Below the pieces are notes generated by a model. That model did not search any database and was not told the origin of the DNA. It worked only from the letters and a program-made list of their open reading frames with translations. Shown here one piece after another: positions 25,823 to 32,420 of a stretch of DNA of 32,420 nt; the stretch's first letter is position 1, and each line of letters begins with the position of its first letter. The stretch lies in the NCBI GenBank assembly GCA_900552875.1, contig USCS01000001.1:1-32420 (forward strand), read 5' to 3'. The translations under genes and the position numbers were made by a program. This DNA comes from an uncultured Collinsella sp. GTDB lineage: Bacteria; Actinomycetota; Coriobacteriia; Coriobacteriales; Coriobacteriaceae.

Positions 25823-26353
25823 TTAGGCGAGCTTGCGAGCGAGCTCTCGCACCTCTTCCAGCTTGGGCGAGGAGGCCATGCTGTCGCGCTCGGTCATACC
25901 GCTGATGGTGACAATGCCCTGGTCCTCCCACTTGCAGTATGCGCAGGCTGACTTGTACATGGCGATCGCCGCGTCATAGACACCCTCGCTGTGACTATCG
26001 AGCAAAAGGGCCGTCTTGGTGAACGGGAATCCCGTGGCACCGAAGGCGTACAGGCGGTCGATGGCGGCCTTCTCCTGCGCGGTGATATCAAACCAATAGA
26101 TAGGCGAGGCGAAGACGACCATATCTGCGTCTTTCAGCGACTCGATCACGTCGGCCATGTCATCCTTCTGCACGCAGACGCCCTCATGGGCGAAGCAGTA
26201 CTGGCATCCCAAGCAGCCGGCGATCTTTTTGCCGGCAACGCGGACGACCTCGACCGCATGGCCGGCCTCGCGCGCGGTCTCGGCAAACGCCTCGACCATG
26301 GTGTCGGTATTGGCGCCCTTACGCGGACTACCGCTCAATACAACGATTTTCAT
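25823..26353 (-). CDS. Flavodoxin-fold NAD(P)H-dependent oxidoreductase
   Basis: A 176-aa FMN-binding reductase. VVLSGSPRKGANTD is the N-terminal phosphate-binding loop for FMN. AGCLGCQYC plus VC further on gives a four-cysteine pattern like that of iron-sulfur flavoproteins, placed between strand 2 and the loop VVFASPIYW that stacks on the flavin. Start ATG 26353 has GAGAGG upstream. It is monocistronic and converges on the AAA ATPase gene. A paralogue with the same cysteine layout lies at 29039-29578. Electron acceptor unknown; quinones, nitro or azo compounds are typical for the fold. Confidence 0.85.
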   Translation of the reverse strand: MKIVVLSGSPRKGANTDTMVEAFAETAREAGHAVEVVRVAGKKIAGCLGCQYCFAHEGVCVQKDDMADVIESLKDADMVVFASPIYWFDITAQEKAAIDRLYAFGATGFPFTKTALLLDSHSEGVYDAAIAMYKSACAYCKWEDQGIVTISGMTERDSMASSPKLEEVRELARKLA

Positions 26354-26673
26354 AGGATTCCCTCTCCTTCATGCCGCAGGCGCGCGGCACACATTTCGTT
26401 GTAACCAAAACAGATGGAGCTATTCAGTCGTCCGCAGACCACATCTCTTGTTCGTGCTCTCTAGACACAATCTCATTGCCTGACAACTCGTTAACTGTCT
26501 TGATTCTCTCTCCGAGAATTGAACAGCAAATCGTTGGCCGCAAAGTGTCGACTGTGGGAAAATTAACTAGAGCTTTCTCCTGCTCGCGTGAGCGTTCGCG
26601 TGTATGAGCCTGGCCGAATCGGGTAGGCGCAATATAGATCCACGGAAACCGGCCTACGAACAAGGAGCGCCTT
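26354..26673. other. Divergent promoter region
   Basis: A 320-bp gap between two divergent genes. TATAGAT near 26634 could be the -10 for the wall-anchored protein gene. ATTCTC/GAGAAT (26503-26519) makes a short hairpin. I see no gene in it. Confidence 0.4.
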
Positions 26674-27558
26674 ATGTATGGACAGCATGTTGCACCGCAA
26701 ACCCATAACAAACGCACTGGCCTGTCTATCCGCAACGTCAAGCTTCATGCAGGCGCCAGAGTCGTCGCCTATGGAGTAAGCATTCTTATGACAGGACAGC
26801 TTTTGCTACCCTGCGCAGCACTGGCGACCGAAATGCCCGAACCCGATGTCGCATTACCCATCACCTGCGAAGAAGTCAACGCGGAAGGCAGCCTCACAGC
26901 AACCACCGTCGTCGATCATTACTACGATTTGGAGCTACCCCCTGCTTTCGAGTTGGTCCAGAACGAGGCTCTTGTATACGATTTTCCCGACAAACCCGAG
27001 GACTTCATCTACGGGCTTAACGACACCGTCCATCTCTTCAAGATCGACACCGATACCGAAAGCCTTATAAAAACCGAGAACCCCAAAGAGGTCAGCGTCT
27101 CTATTGCCCTGACCATGATCGACAATCACGTTAGAGCAACCGTAGTCTTTACAGGCAGTTACGCCGACGACCAAATCCCTTACAGGCTGGACCTCAACAG
27201 CTCAACCTACCTTGGCGCACACGTTGACCGTGACTTCGACAGCGGGCAGGGGATTAGGCACGAAACGCGGCACGATTACTACATCCGTTACGTCTTCGAC
27301 AGTGACGTGCACTTGTTTGCAACCGATACGAGCGGTTCCAAACCCGAACCGGAAACCAAGCCCGAGCCCACACCGCAGCCCAATGCAAAAAAGCCCACGG
27401 CAAATCCCGTTTCCACCAAGGCAGTAGCGGCAGTTAAACCAGCCGGGGCCACCCTACCCGCGACGGGCGACAACGGTGCGATGGCAGCCGCCCTGAGTGT
27501 TGCCGGTGCTGTAGTTGCGGCAGTTGGCATTTCTGCAACAAGGCGTCGCAACCGCTAG
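26674..27558 (+). CDS. LPXTG wall-anchored surface protein
   Basis: A 294-aa exported protein attached to peptidoglycan by sortase. A long basic N-terminus leads to a hydrophobic signal segment (about 30-52, VAYGVSILMTGQLLLPCAAL). The mature domain (about 55-210) is strand-rich and acidic with no family that I recognise. A Pro/Glu/Lys wall-spanning linker (KPEPETKPEPTPQPNAKKP) follows, then LPATG (261-265), a hydrophobic helix and the basic end RRRNR. AAGGAG precedes the ATG at 26674 by 6 bases. No neighbouring sortase is visible. The long n-region before the signal helix is typical of large Gram-positive surface proteins and odd for one this small. Confidence 0.88.
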   Translation: MYGQHVAPQTHNKRTGLSIRNVKLHAGARVVAYGVSILMTGQLLLPCAALATEMPEPDVALPITCEEVNAEGSLTATTVVDHYYDLELPPAFELVQNEALVYDFPDKPEDFIYGLNDTVHLFKIDTDTESLIKTENPKEVSVSIALTMIDNHVRATVVFTGSYADDQIPYRLDLNSSTYLGAHVDRDFDSGQGIRHETRHDYYIRYVFDSDVHLFATDTSGSKPEPETKPEPTPQPNAKKPTANPVSTKAVAAVKPAGATLPATGDNGAMAAALSVAGAVVAAVGISATRRRNR

Positions 27559-27581
27559 CCAGCATTTCGTACCCCGCAGAC

Positions 27582-27648
27582 AAAGCTCTATCCCCGCTCC
27601 GATGAGCTTTACTCACCGAGAAGTTTCTTCCCCACGGAAATGAGCTTT
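27582..27648 (+). terminator. Weak hairpin and imperfect 38-bp direct repeat after the wall protein gene
   Basis: AAAGCTC (27582-27588) pairs with GAGCTTT (27604-27610). In addition TCCCC followed 6 bases later by ATGAGCTTT occurs twice, at 27591-27610 and 27629-27648, a 38-bp period; the second copy ends in GAGCTTTTT. It could serve as terminator. The gap to 27849 shows nothing else certain. Confidence 0.4.
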
Positions 27649-27849
27649 TTCCAACGGTCGCCTTCAGGCCATTAACGCCCCGCGAAACCGACGAAACAGA
27701 CTGTGCCGAACCGCCATCGAGTTCTGCCCCATCGCAAACAGCGTCGACGGCGTCTTCTGGCAACATTTTTGGTCTCCATAGCTCCGATTCGGCAAGGCCC
27801 AGTCTCCGCTCGATCTCGAGCAAGACTTGTAAGGAGTCCTCGGTCAAGA

Positions 27850-28209
27850 TCAACTACGGAAATCGTGACGAGCCGATACCGCTCGCAAGCCTCCTTCGGA
27901 ATAGATGTTGAGCAGTTCCTGGGCGTGGGCGAACTCGGGCCCCCGTCTCCAACCGAGCAGGCGGTTGACCGCGAGATTTCCCTGAACGCTGTGGACAAAG
28001 AGCAGATAGGCGTCCTCGCGCGAAAGCCCGGCCTTCTCCATGATCGAGGGGACCATCTGCTCCGCGCCGCGCTCGATAACGCGCTGGGCCACGCGGGCGT
28101 ACGCGTCGTCATCCGAGTAGAGCAGATAATAGTCATCGTTTGCCGGCGGGCGCTGGCAGAGGGCATCCGCCTCCGTTCCTTCGAGCGGGGCACGGACGGG
28201 CGACGGTGC
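27850..28209 (-). pseudogene. C-terminal fragment of a TetR-type regulator
   Basis: An open minus-strand frame from just after the upstream gene's stop down to a TGA at 27850. The part from DDYYLLYSDDDAYARVAQRV through QMVPSIMEKAGLSREDAYLL to LLGWRRGPEFAHAQELL resembles the helical ligand-binding half of TetR-family regulators. The helix-turn-helix half is missing and there is no ribosome binding site; the first possible start is a GTG at 28092 inside a helix. It is most likely a relic of a regulator that once belonged to the reductase/cupin operon, now apparently served by MerR. A tiny functional protein is less likely. Confidence 0.5.
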
Positions 28210-28974
28210 TTAAGACTCCCTGCTAGTCGCTTTGAGATATCCCTCGTCGTCCACGGGCTCCAGCCACTCGTTGGAGGTCTCCTCGCCCGGAACCTCAAGC
28301 GCGAGATGGGAGAACCAGCTGTCGGGCGCGGCTCCGTGCCAATGCTTCACCCCCGGGGCGATGTTGACCACGTCGCCGGGGCGCAGCTCCTGTGCCGGCT
28401 TTCCCCATTCCTGGTAAAACCCTCGGCCAGCCACGCAGAAGAGGATCTGCCCGCCACCGCTTTTGGCGTGATGGGTGTGCCAGTTGTTGCGGCAGCCGGG
28501 CTCGAACGTCACGTTGTAGACGCCAACTTGCTCGGTGGAAAGGGGCGCGAGGTAGCTTTGACCGATAAAGAACTTCGCGAAGGCGTCGTTGGGGGCACCG
28601 ATGGGGAAAGCCATCTCGTTTTGGTGCTGAGCCTTTGCGTCGGCGGCATCGTCGTCCGCCCAGACCTCCTTCGCCATGCGGAAGGCAGCCCACGCCTTGG
28701 GCCAACCCGCGTAAAACGCTGCATGCGTAAGGATCTCCGCTATCTCCGCCTTGGTCACGCCGTTGTTCTTTGCGGACGTCAGGTGATATTTGAACGAAGA
28801 GTCCGTCAGCCCCTGCGACATCAGGGCAACCACCGTCACCACGCAGCGGTCGCGCAAGGAGAGCTCGCCCTCCCGGCTCCATACCTCGCCGAACAGCACG
28901 TCGTCGTTGAGCTGTGCGAATTTAGGAGCGAACTCCCCCAGGGCATCTCTGCCCGCCGTCTGCTTAATTGCCAT
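28210..28974 (-). CDS. Carboxymuconolactone decarboxylase/cupin fusion protein
   Basis: A 254-aa cytosolic protein joining two domains. Residues about 10-115 are a carboxymuconolactone-decarboxylase (AhpD-like) helical domain (LSLRDRCVVTVVALMSQGLT, KAEIAEILTHAAFYAGWPKA), without the CxxC of peroxidase-active AhpD. Residues about 135-240 are a cupin barrel with a metal-binding HTHH cluster, GxxxVCxxG-like LFCVAGRGFYQEWG, and APGVKHWHG supplying the last His. The ATG at 28974 has GGAGG 9 bases upstream. It follows the flavodoxin-like gene after 64 bases in one operon controlled from the MerR promoter. This pairing suggests detoxification of a quinone or reactive electrophile; the substrate is unknown. 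Confidence 0.87.
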   Translation of the reverse strand: MAIKQTAGRDALGEFAPKFAQLNDDVLFGEVWSREGELSLRDRCVVTVVALMSQGLTDSSFKYHLTSAKNNGVTKAEIAEILTHAAFYAGWPKAWAAFRMAKEVWADDDAADAKAQHQNEMAFPIGAPNDAFAKFFIGQSYLAPLSTEQVGVYNVTFEPGCRNNWHTHHAKSGGGQILFCVAGRGFYQEWGKPAQELRPGDVVNIAPGVKHWHGAAPDSWFSHLALEVPGEETSNEWLEPVDDEGYLKATSRES

Positions 28975-29038
28975 AATTTACTTCCTCCTGTCGATGGTAT
29001 TAGGCACAAATCTGCTTCCGCGCTGCCAAGCAGCCCGG

Positions 29039-29578
29039 CTAGATTCCCATGCCCATTCGTCGCGCCTGCTCCAGAGCGGGATGCCCGGCGATTTCGCCCA
29101 CGCCGTTCACGCCGCCGGCGAAAACCGTTCCAGCGAGCGTGCAGCGGGAGAAACAGTCAACCCATCCCTGCATCGCCTTTTTCGCCCCGTCGAAGGTCGA
29201 GCGCCCGCTCTCCGCCGCCGTCGCCAACAGATATGCCTCGGTGAATGCATAATCGGAGCCAAAAAGCGGGTTAGCGCGGGCGAGCATGGTTTTGAGCTGG
29301 CCACAGACGCTGTAGTAGTAAACGGGCGTTGCGAACACCAGGACATCAGCGTCGAGCATCTTGGCGGCAATTTCCACGGCATCGTCTTGGATGACGCAGC
29401 GCCCCAGCTTTAGGCAGGCAAGGCACCCCTTGCAGAAGCCGAGCTGCTTCTCGCGCAGGTGTATGGTCTCCACGCTGTGACCCGCTTCCCGTGCGCCTTT
29501 GGCGAAAGCATCCACCAACGTCTCGGAATTGCCATTCTTTCGAGGGCTTGAAGAGACTATCAAAACCGTTTTGCTCAT
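29039..29578 (-). CDS. Flavodoxin-fold NAD(P)H-dependent oxidoreductase (second copy)
   Basis: A 179-aa FMN reductase. LIVSSSPRKNGNSETL is the FMN phosphate loop; FCKGCLACLKLGRC is a four-cysteine iron-sulfur-flavoprotein-like motif; VFATPVYYYS is the flavin-stacking loop. A further CFSRC lies near residue 143. It has the same layout as the protein at 25823-26353 but low overall identity. It is first in an operon with the CMD/cupin gene and divergent from a MerR regulator, whose operator lies in its promoter. Expression is therefore likely induced by the compound MerR senses. Confidence 0.88.
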   Translation of the reverse strand: MSKTVLIVSSSPRKNGNSETLVDAFAKGAREAGHSVETIHLREKQLGFCKGCLACLKLGRCVIQDDAVEIAAKMLDADVLVFATPVYYYSVCGQLKTMLARANPLFGSDYAFTEAYLLATAAESGRSTFDGAKKAMQGWVDCFSRCTLAGTVFAGGVNGVGEIAGHPALEQARRMGMGI

Positions 29579-29628
29579 TACGGAATACCCCTTGCACTCC
29601 TTATATATATTGACGAAAATAAAGGTAA

Positions 29629-29653
29629 TATCTAAACCTAACTTTAGGTCAAG
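29629..29653. promoter_or_regulatory. MerR operator in the promoter of the reductase operon
   Basis: A perfect palindrome ACCTAA-CT-TTAGGT (29636-29649) lies between MerR and the reductase gene. On the minus strand it follows TTGACC (29653-29648) and occupies the spacer to a weak -10 (TACCTT) 19 bases away. A 19-bp spacer with a dyad inside is the hallmark of MerR-activated promoters. Confidence 0.65.
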
Positions 29654-29683
29654 GAGTAAATTCGAAATTCGTCCGGAGGGACC

Positions 29684-30124
29684 ATGTACACAATCGGACA
29701 GGTAGCGGAGATGTTCGGTCTGCCCGTTTCCACACTGCGGTATTACGACAAACAGGGATTGTTTCCGGAATTGGAGCGGACGTCCGGCATTCGCCGATTC
29801 GGCGATACGGAACTCGAGGCGCTTCGGGTCATCGAATGCCTAAAGAAGGCGGGGATGGAGATCAAGGACATCCGGCTGTTCATGGAATGGTGTGCGGAAG
29901 GCCCATCTACATACCCCCAGCGCAAGGCCATGTTCGAGGACCGGAAGGCCCACATGGAGTCGGAGATCGCGAAGATGAACCGTGCGCTGGACATGCTGAA
30001 GTTCAAATGCTGGTACTACGAACAGGCGATGCAAGATGGCGGCGAGGACAGGCTTAAGGCACTGATTCCCGATGGCTTGCCAGAAGAAATCAAAGAGGCC
30101 TACGAGAACGCGCACGCTCGATAG
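29684..30124 (+). CDS. MerR-family transcriptional regulator
   Basis: A 146-aa regulator. The N-terminal winged helix-turn-helix has MYTIGQVAEMFGLPVSTLRY, then YDKQGLFPELERT, and RRFGDTELEALRVIECLKKA. A coiled-coil dimerisation helix at about 80-115 follows (MESEIAKMNRALDMLKFKCW). The C-terminal end is short, with a single cysteine at about 109, too little for metal binding like MerR proper. It resembles the YfmP/AdhR group that responds to aldehydes or other electrophiles. ATG 29684 has GGAGGG upstream. It is divergent from the flavodoxin-cupin operon and its predicted operator lies between them. Confidence 0.9.
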   Translation: MYTIGQVAEMFGLPVSTLRYYDKQGLFPELERTSGIRRFGDTELEALRVIECLKKAGMEIKDIRLFMEWCAEGPSTYPQRKAMFEDRKAHMESEIAKMNRALDMLKFKCWYYEQAMQDGGEDRLKALIPDGLPEEIKEAYENAHAR

Positions 30125-30187
30125 TGGCGCCCGATGCTCAAGGGGCTTCGGCGAGGAGTCCTGTTCGGGGTAGGAGTGCAAAAAGAA

Positions 30188-30215
30188 AGCCTCCGAACCA
30201 GAGGGTCCAGAGGCT
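30188..30215 (+). terminator. Probable terminator of merR
   Basis: AGCCTC (30188-30193) pairs with GAGGCT (30210-30215), followed by GTTATTCCCGTTATTT. Short stem and a broken T-run, so the call is moderate. Confidence 0.45.
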
Positions 30216-30872
30216 GTTATTCCCGTTATTTCGCTGGTGGCTTTGCTCTGTGGCGACGCCGAAACAGCATCAGGCGGTACTACGGTATCAAAACGAGAGT
30301 TCAGAAGCAAGTTCCCGTTAATCCCGCTCAGTGACTAATCCAGTCCGAGTGTTGTCGATGCGTGTCGCATCGTGCCGCCCAAGGGCTGTTTCGTGCACAA
30401 TTTGGGCGAATCAGGCCCTTGATTCGCGATTTAGGGAATGACTCAATTGATTCGCAAAACCGCAGGTCGCTCCTTTAATCACTCCCTGGTTTCCGCCGTG
30501 GTTCGTAGCGGGTGGTGTGAAAAGGGGTGATTCAAAGGGTCGGAGAGATGTCTATAGCGCAATCGTCTGGTATTGGCGCGGTGAGGGACTTCTCGCCTCC
30601 ATCAGTCCAAATCGTCAAGCTCCGAAAGACGTCGAACTAGAGAAAAGGACCTATTTCCCGTCATGGATTGGGTTTACCTGCATGACTAGAGCCCTGGTGT
30701 AATTGGCTGGATCACCGTTCCGGGAACCGGTATCGACCTACCTGTCCGCCAAGCTCCTTCTTCAGCTCCAGCCTAGTATCTGACTCGCGCCGCTATAAGC
30801 GAAAACCGAAGAGATGCGTCTTAGCCAAGAAAAGAAGGTTAGCCTCATCTTACTGCATGATTCGTGTGTTAT
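30216..30872. other. Long intergenic region, no confident gene
   Basis: About 650 bp with no convincing gene on either strand. GCGAATCA-GGCCCT-TGATTCGC (30406-30427) is a perfect 8-bp inverted repeat, and its right arm recurs as TTGATTCGC near 30449. The only frame of note (30517-30702) is 61 codons long and reads as non-protein. It may mark the boundary of acquired DNA, as gene style changes to its right. I found no tRNA or obvious attachment site. Confidence 0.5.
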
Positions 30873-30890
30873 AGTTAGATGGCTCTAACT
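30873..30890. promoter_or_regulatory. Palindromic operator before the methyltransferase operon
   Basis: AGTTAGA-TGGC-TCTAACT, a perfect 7-bp inverted repeat with a 4-base centre, overlapping a TATAGT that fits a -10 (30870-30875), 18 bases before the first gene's start. TTAG...CTAA dyads are typical of DtxR-type metal-dependent repressors, but TetR-type control is equally possible. Confidence 0.6.
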
Positions 30891-30907
30891 GTTTGGGGGC
30901 GACAGCC

Positions 30908-31537
30908 ATGCATGAACGCAAGGGTTTCTGGGACAAGAATGCCAGTCGGTACGACCGTTTCATGCGAAACGACCGGGCGGCGTATGAGAAGATGTATGGG
31001 CTGATCCGGCCGGTAGTGAAAGCAAAAACCGTGCTGGAGGTTGCCACCGGCACGGGGCTTATCGCAAAGAGCATCGTAAATGCGGCGGCGCACATCGAGG
31101 CTACGGACGCCTCTGCAAAGATGATCCTTGAAGCAAAGCGGGACAATCAATCCGCAAAGCTGCACTTTTCCGTACAAGATATGTTCCGCCTGCCCTATGC
31201 ACAGAAGTCCTTCGAAGTGGTGATCGTGTCCAACGCGCTTCACATAGTGCCGCATCCGGAAAAGGCCCTGCAAGAAATCAGGCGGGTGCTGAAGGACGAC
31301 GGCGTGCTCATCGCTCCAACCTTCACCCACGCGGGGAACTCGGTTTCCGGCAAGGCAAAAGCCTTTTTCATGAGTATGGCGGGATTCCCCCTCCACAGCA
31401 GGTGGACAAGCGAGGAATACCTACGTTTTCTGCGTCAAAACGGCTGGGCGGTGCAGAAAAGCGCGGTGTTGAAGGCCTCGTTCCCGTTGACCTATGCGGA
31501 ATGCACGAAATCGGAGGGGCCAGATGTCGTTCTTTGA
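30908..31537 (+). CDS. Class I SAM-dependent methyltransferase
   Basis: A 209-aa methyltransferase. The SAM-binding motif I is VLEVATGTGLIAKS, motif II HIEATDASAKM, and the post-motif VIVSNALHIVPHPEKALQEI is the Ubie/Methyltransf_11 type. The N-terminus HERKGFWDKNASRYDRFM is common to small methyltransferases of this kind. I start at ATG 30908; a TTG at 30893 is upstream in frame but would overlap the GGGGG that serves as ribosome binding site. It overlaps the next methyltransferase by 14 bases. Substrate unknown; membership in a three-methyltransferase operon suggests modification of a small metabolite. Codon use (many AAA, GCG, CGG) differs from most of the window. Confidence 0.87.
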   Translation: MHERKGFWDKNASRYDRFMRNDRAAYEKMYGLIRPVVKAKTVLEVATGTGLIAKSIVNAAAHIEATDASAKMILEAKRDNQSAKLHFSVQDMFRLPYAQKSFEVVIVSNALHIVPHPEKALQEIRRVLKDDGVLIAPTFTHAGNSVSGKAKAFFMSMAGFPLHSRWTSEEYLRFLRQNGWAVQKSAVLKASFPLTYAECTKSEGPDVVL

Positions 31538-32129
31538 AAACACCCGCAAGCCCGTGGGCCTCGGCGGAAAACTTATGGTTGCCATGATGAATCTGGGCCA
31601 CAGCCCTGTGGCGCGGTGGGGACTTCGATTTCTACGACTTGCGCCAAACGCCAAGGTGCTAGATTGCGGCTGCGGCGGCGGGGCAAACATAAAACGGCTG
31701 CTGAAAAAATACCCGTATGGCGTCGTCAAGGGCATCGACTATTCGCCCGTCAGCGTGGAGAAGGCTAGAAAGCTCAACCGAACTGCAATTCAGGAGGGGC
31801 GTTGCGCCGTTCTGCAAGGCAGTGTGGCGGATATGGCGTTTGAGGATAGCTACTTCGATGCTGCCACGGCCTTTGAAACCGTCTATTTTTGGCCTGATTT
31901 GCCCCGATGCTTCTGTGAGGTCTGGCGGACGCTGAAGCCAGGCGGGACAATTCTTATCTGCAACGAGAGCAATGGCGATACGGACAAGGACGAGAGGTGG
32001 ACGCAGATCATCGGCGGCATGACCATCTACAAGGACATTGAATTAAAGGCGTGTCTGGAGCAGGCAGGCTTTCACGAGGTGCAGATACGCAAAAAGGGAA
32101 AGTGGCTCTGCGTCACGGCGCGGAAGTAA
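31524..32129 (+). CDS. Class I SAM-dependent methyltransferase (second)
   Basis: A 201-aa methyltransferase. Motif I VLDCGCGGGANIKRLL, then KGIDYSPVSVEKARKL, ATAFETVYFWPDLPRCFCEV and LKPGGTILICNE follow the Methyltransf_11/25 pattern. ATG 31524 has GGAGG 6 bases upstream, inside the end of the preceding gene, which indicates coupling; a longer frame from 31494 has no ribosome binding site. It is only distantly similar to the first methyltransferase. The operon continues to a third. Confidence 0.9.
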   Translation: MSFFENTRKPVGLGGKLMVAMMNLGHSPVARWGLRFLRLAPNAKVLDCGCGGGANIKRLLKKYPYGVVKGIDYSPVSVEKARKLNRTAIQEGRCAVLQGSVADMAFEDSYFDAATAFETVYFWPDLPRCFCEVWRTLKPGGTILICNESNGDTDKDERWTQIIGGMTIYKDIELKACLEQAGFHEVQIRKKGKWLCVTARK

Positions 32130-32167
32130 GGACATCAAGCACGGGCATTTTTGCATCCATCCTGCAC

Positions 32168-32233
32168 ATGGCGATAGACATGACGGCCATAGCGGCTGTG
32201 CTGGCGGCAATTATGACAGTTTTTATTCGCTGA
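32168..32233 (+). CDS. Possible hydrophobic peptide or gene remnant (21 aa)
   Basis: Between the second and third methyltransferase a frame reads MAIDMTAIAAVLAAIMTVFI R, fully hydrophobic, ending 11 bases before the next start. The frame is open upstream (IFASILHM) without a ribosome binding site, so it may equally be the leftover end of a membrane protein gene. Confidence 0.25.
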   Translation: MAIDMTAIAAVLAAIMTVFIR

Positions 32234-32244
32234 GGAAGGAACCT

Positions 32245-32420
32245 ATGAAATGTAAAATTGAGAAAAACACCGTGCAGGAGACGCTGATTCTCCCACTGTA
32301 TTCTCGAAAGCTGTGTACGGAGCTGTACCCGAACCTTTACAGGGATGAAACAGCGGTTCGTCTGCTCGACCAGATCGACTACGACTTTTCAGAGGCAGAG
32401 AAAAACTCCCGCAGCCTGAT
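32245..32420 (+). CDS. LCM-type (leucine carboxyl/polyketide O-methyltransferase-like) methyltransferase, N-terminal part
   Basis: The first 58 residues, open to the right edge. MKCKIEKNTVQETLILPLYS, then KLCTELYPNLYRDETAVRLL and DYDFSEAEKNSRSL, match the N-terminus of the LCM/Tcmp O-methyltransferase family (PF04072), as I remember it. GAGGAAGGA lies 5 bases before the ATG. Third gene of the methyltransferase operon. In clostridia such genes occur beside metallophore-like ABC or ECF transporters, which would lie beyond the edge; that is a prediction. Confidence 0.75.
   Translation, partial: MKCKIEKNTVQETLILPLYSRKLCTELYPNLYRDETAVRLLDQIDYDFSEAEKNSRSL

Noticed and set aside
27434..27853. 139-codon minus-strand gene overlapping the end of the LPXTG gene
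   Set aside because: TTG start without ribosome binding site, runs antisense into a solid gene, and the translation lacks family features; kept only as a note in the repeat finding.
30125..30872. tRNA, integrase or attachment site at the boundary of the right-hand operon
   Set aside because: No cloverleaf, no integrase and no flanking direct repeat could be seen.
1..32420. CRISPR array, toxin-antitoxin pair or restriction system
   Set aside because: No regularly spaced repeats beyond the three 19-bp units, no cas genes, and no adjacent pair with toxin or restriction motifs.

Overview
The window looks like the chromosome of a gut actinobacterium of the class Coriobacteriia, most likely Collinsella or a close relative. 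This rests on high-GC genes with strong GGAG ribosome binding sites and frequent TTG/GTG starts, a 334-aa LuxR-type regulator, an LPXTG wall protein, a second type IIA topoisomerase pair, and a dispersed TGTGACAAAGGGAC palindrome that I associate with this group. The genus is inference; no rRNA is present.

Layout. Bases 1-6721 are read leftwards: the start of a tRNA-dihydrouridine synthase gene, a 51-aa single-helix membrane protein, an MgtA-type Mg2+ P-type ATPase, an orphan winged-helix regulator without a receiver domain, and a second MgtA-like ATPase without the usual N-terminal tail. A possible small membrane peptide and a membrane-anchored protein of unknown function follow on the plus strand (6866-8211). 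A 1084-aa MacB/FtsX-type ABC protein lies at 8270-11524. A redox cassette follows: a small CXXC membrane protein, a NapH-like polyferredoxin and a TlpA-like thioredoxin lipoprotein. Divergent from it is an OmpR/histidine kinase pair that probably controls it. Then come the LuxR-type regulator, a remnant of a wall-anchor tail and a DUF5067-like lipoprotein.

Bases 18628-25713 hold an AAA_14/DUF4143 ATPase, a non-canonical ParE/ParC-like pair and a second AAA ATPase with a C-terminal winged helix, preceded by three 19-bp tandem repeats. Bases 25823-30124 hold two iron-sulfur-flavoprotein-like reductases, an LPXTG protein, a carboxymuconolactone-decarboxylase/cupin fusion, a TetR fragment and a MerR regulator. 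The MerR operator lies in the promoter of the divergent reductase-cupin operon. The last 1.5 kb is an operon of three SAM-dependent methyltransferases behind an 18-bp palindromic operator. Its codon use is unlike the rest, so it is probably acquired; it runs off the right edge.

Themes. Small membrane proteins sit beside transporters or redox genes, and two were too short for routine ORF calling. Regulation is local: orphan winged helix, two-component system, MerR, and repeat operators in front of both AAA ATPases. The strongest candidates for something little described are the Mg2+ ATPase/small protein/orphan regulator block, the CXXC-polyferredoxin-thioredoxin cassette with its kinase, and the AAA+winged-helix gene with iteron-like repeats.
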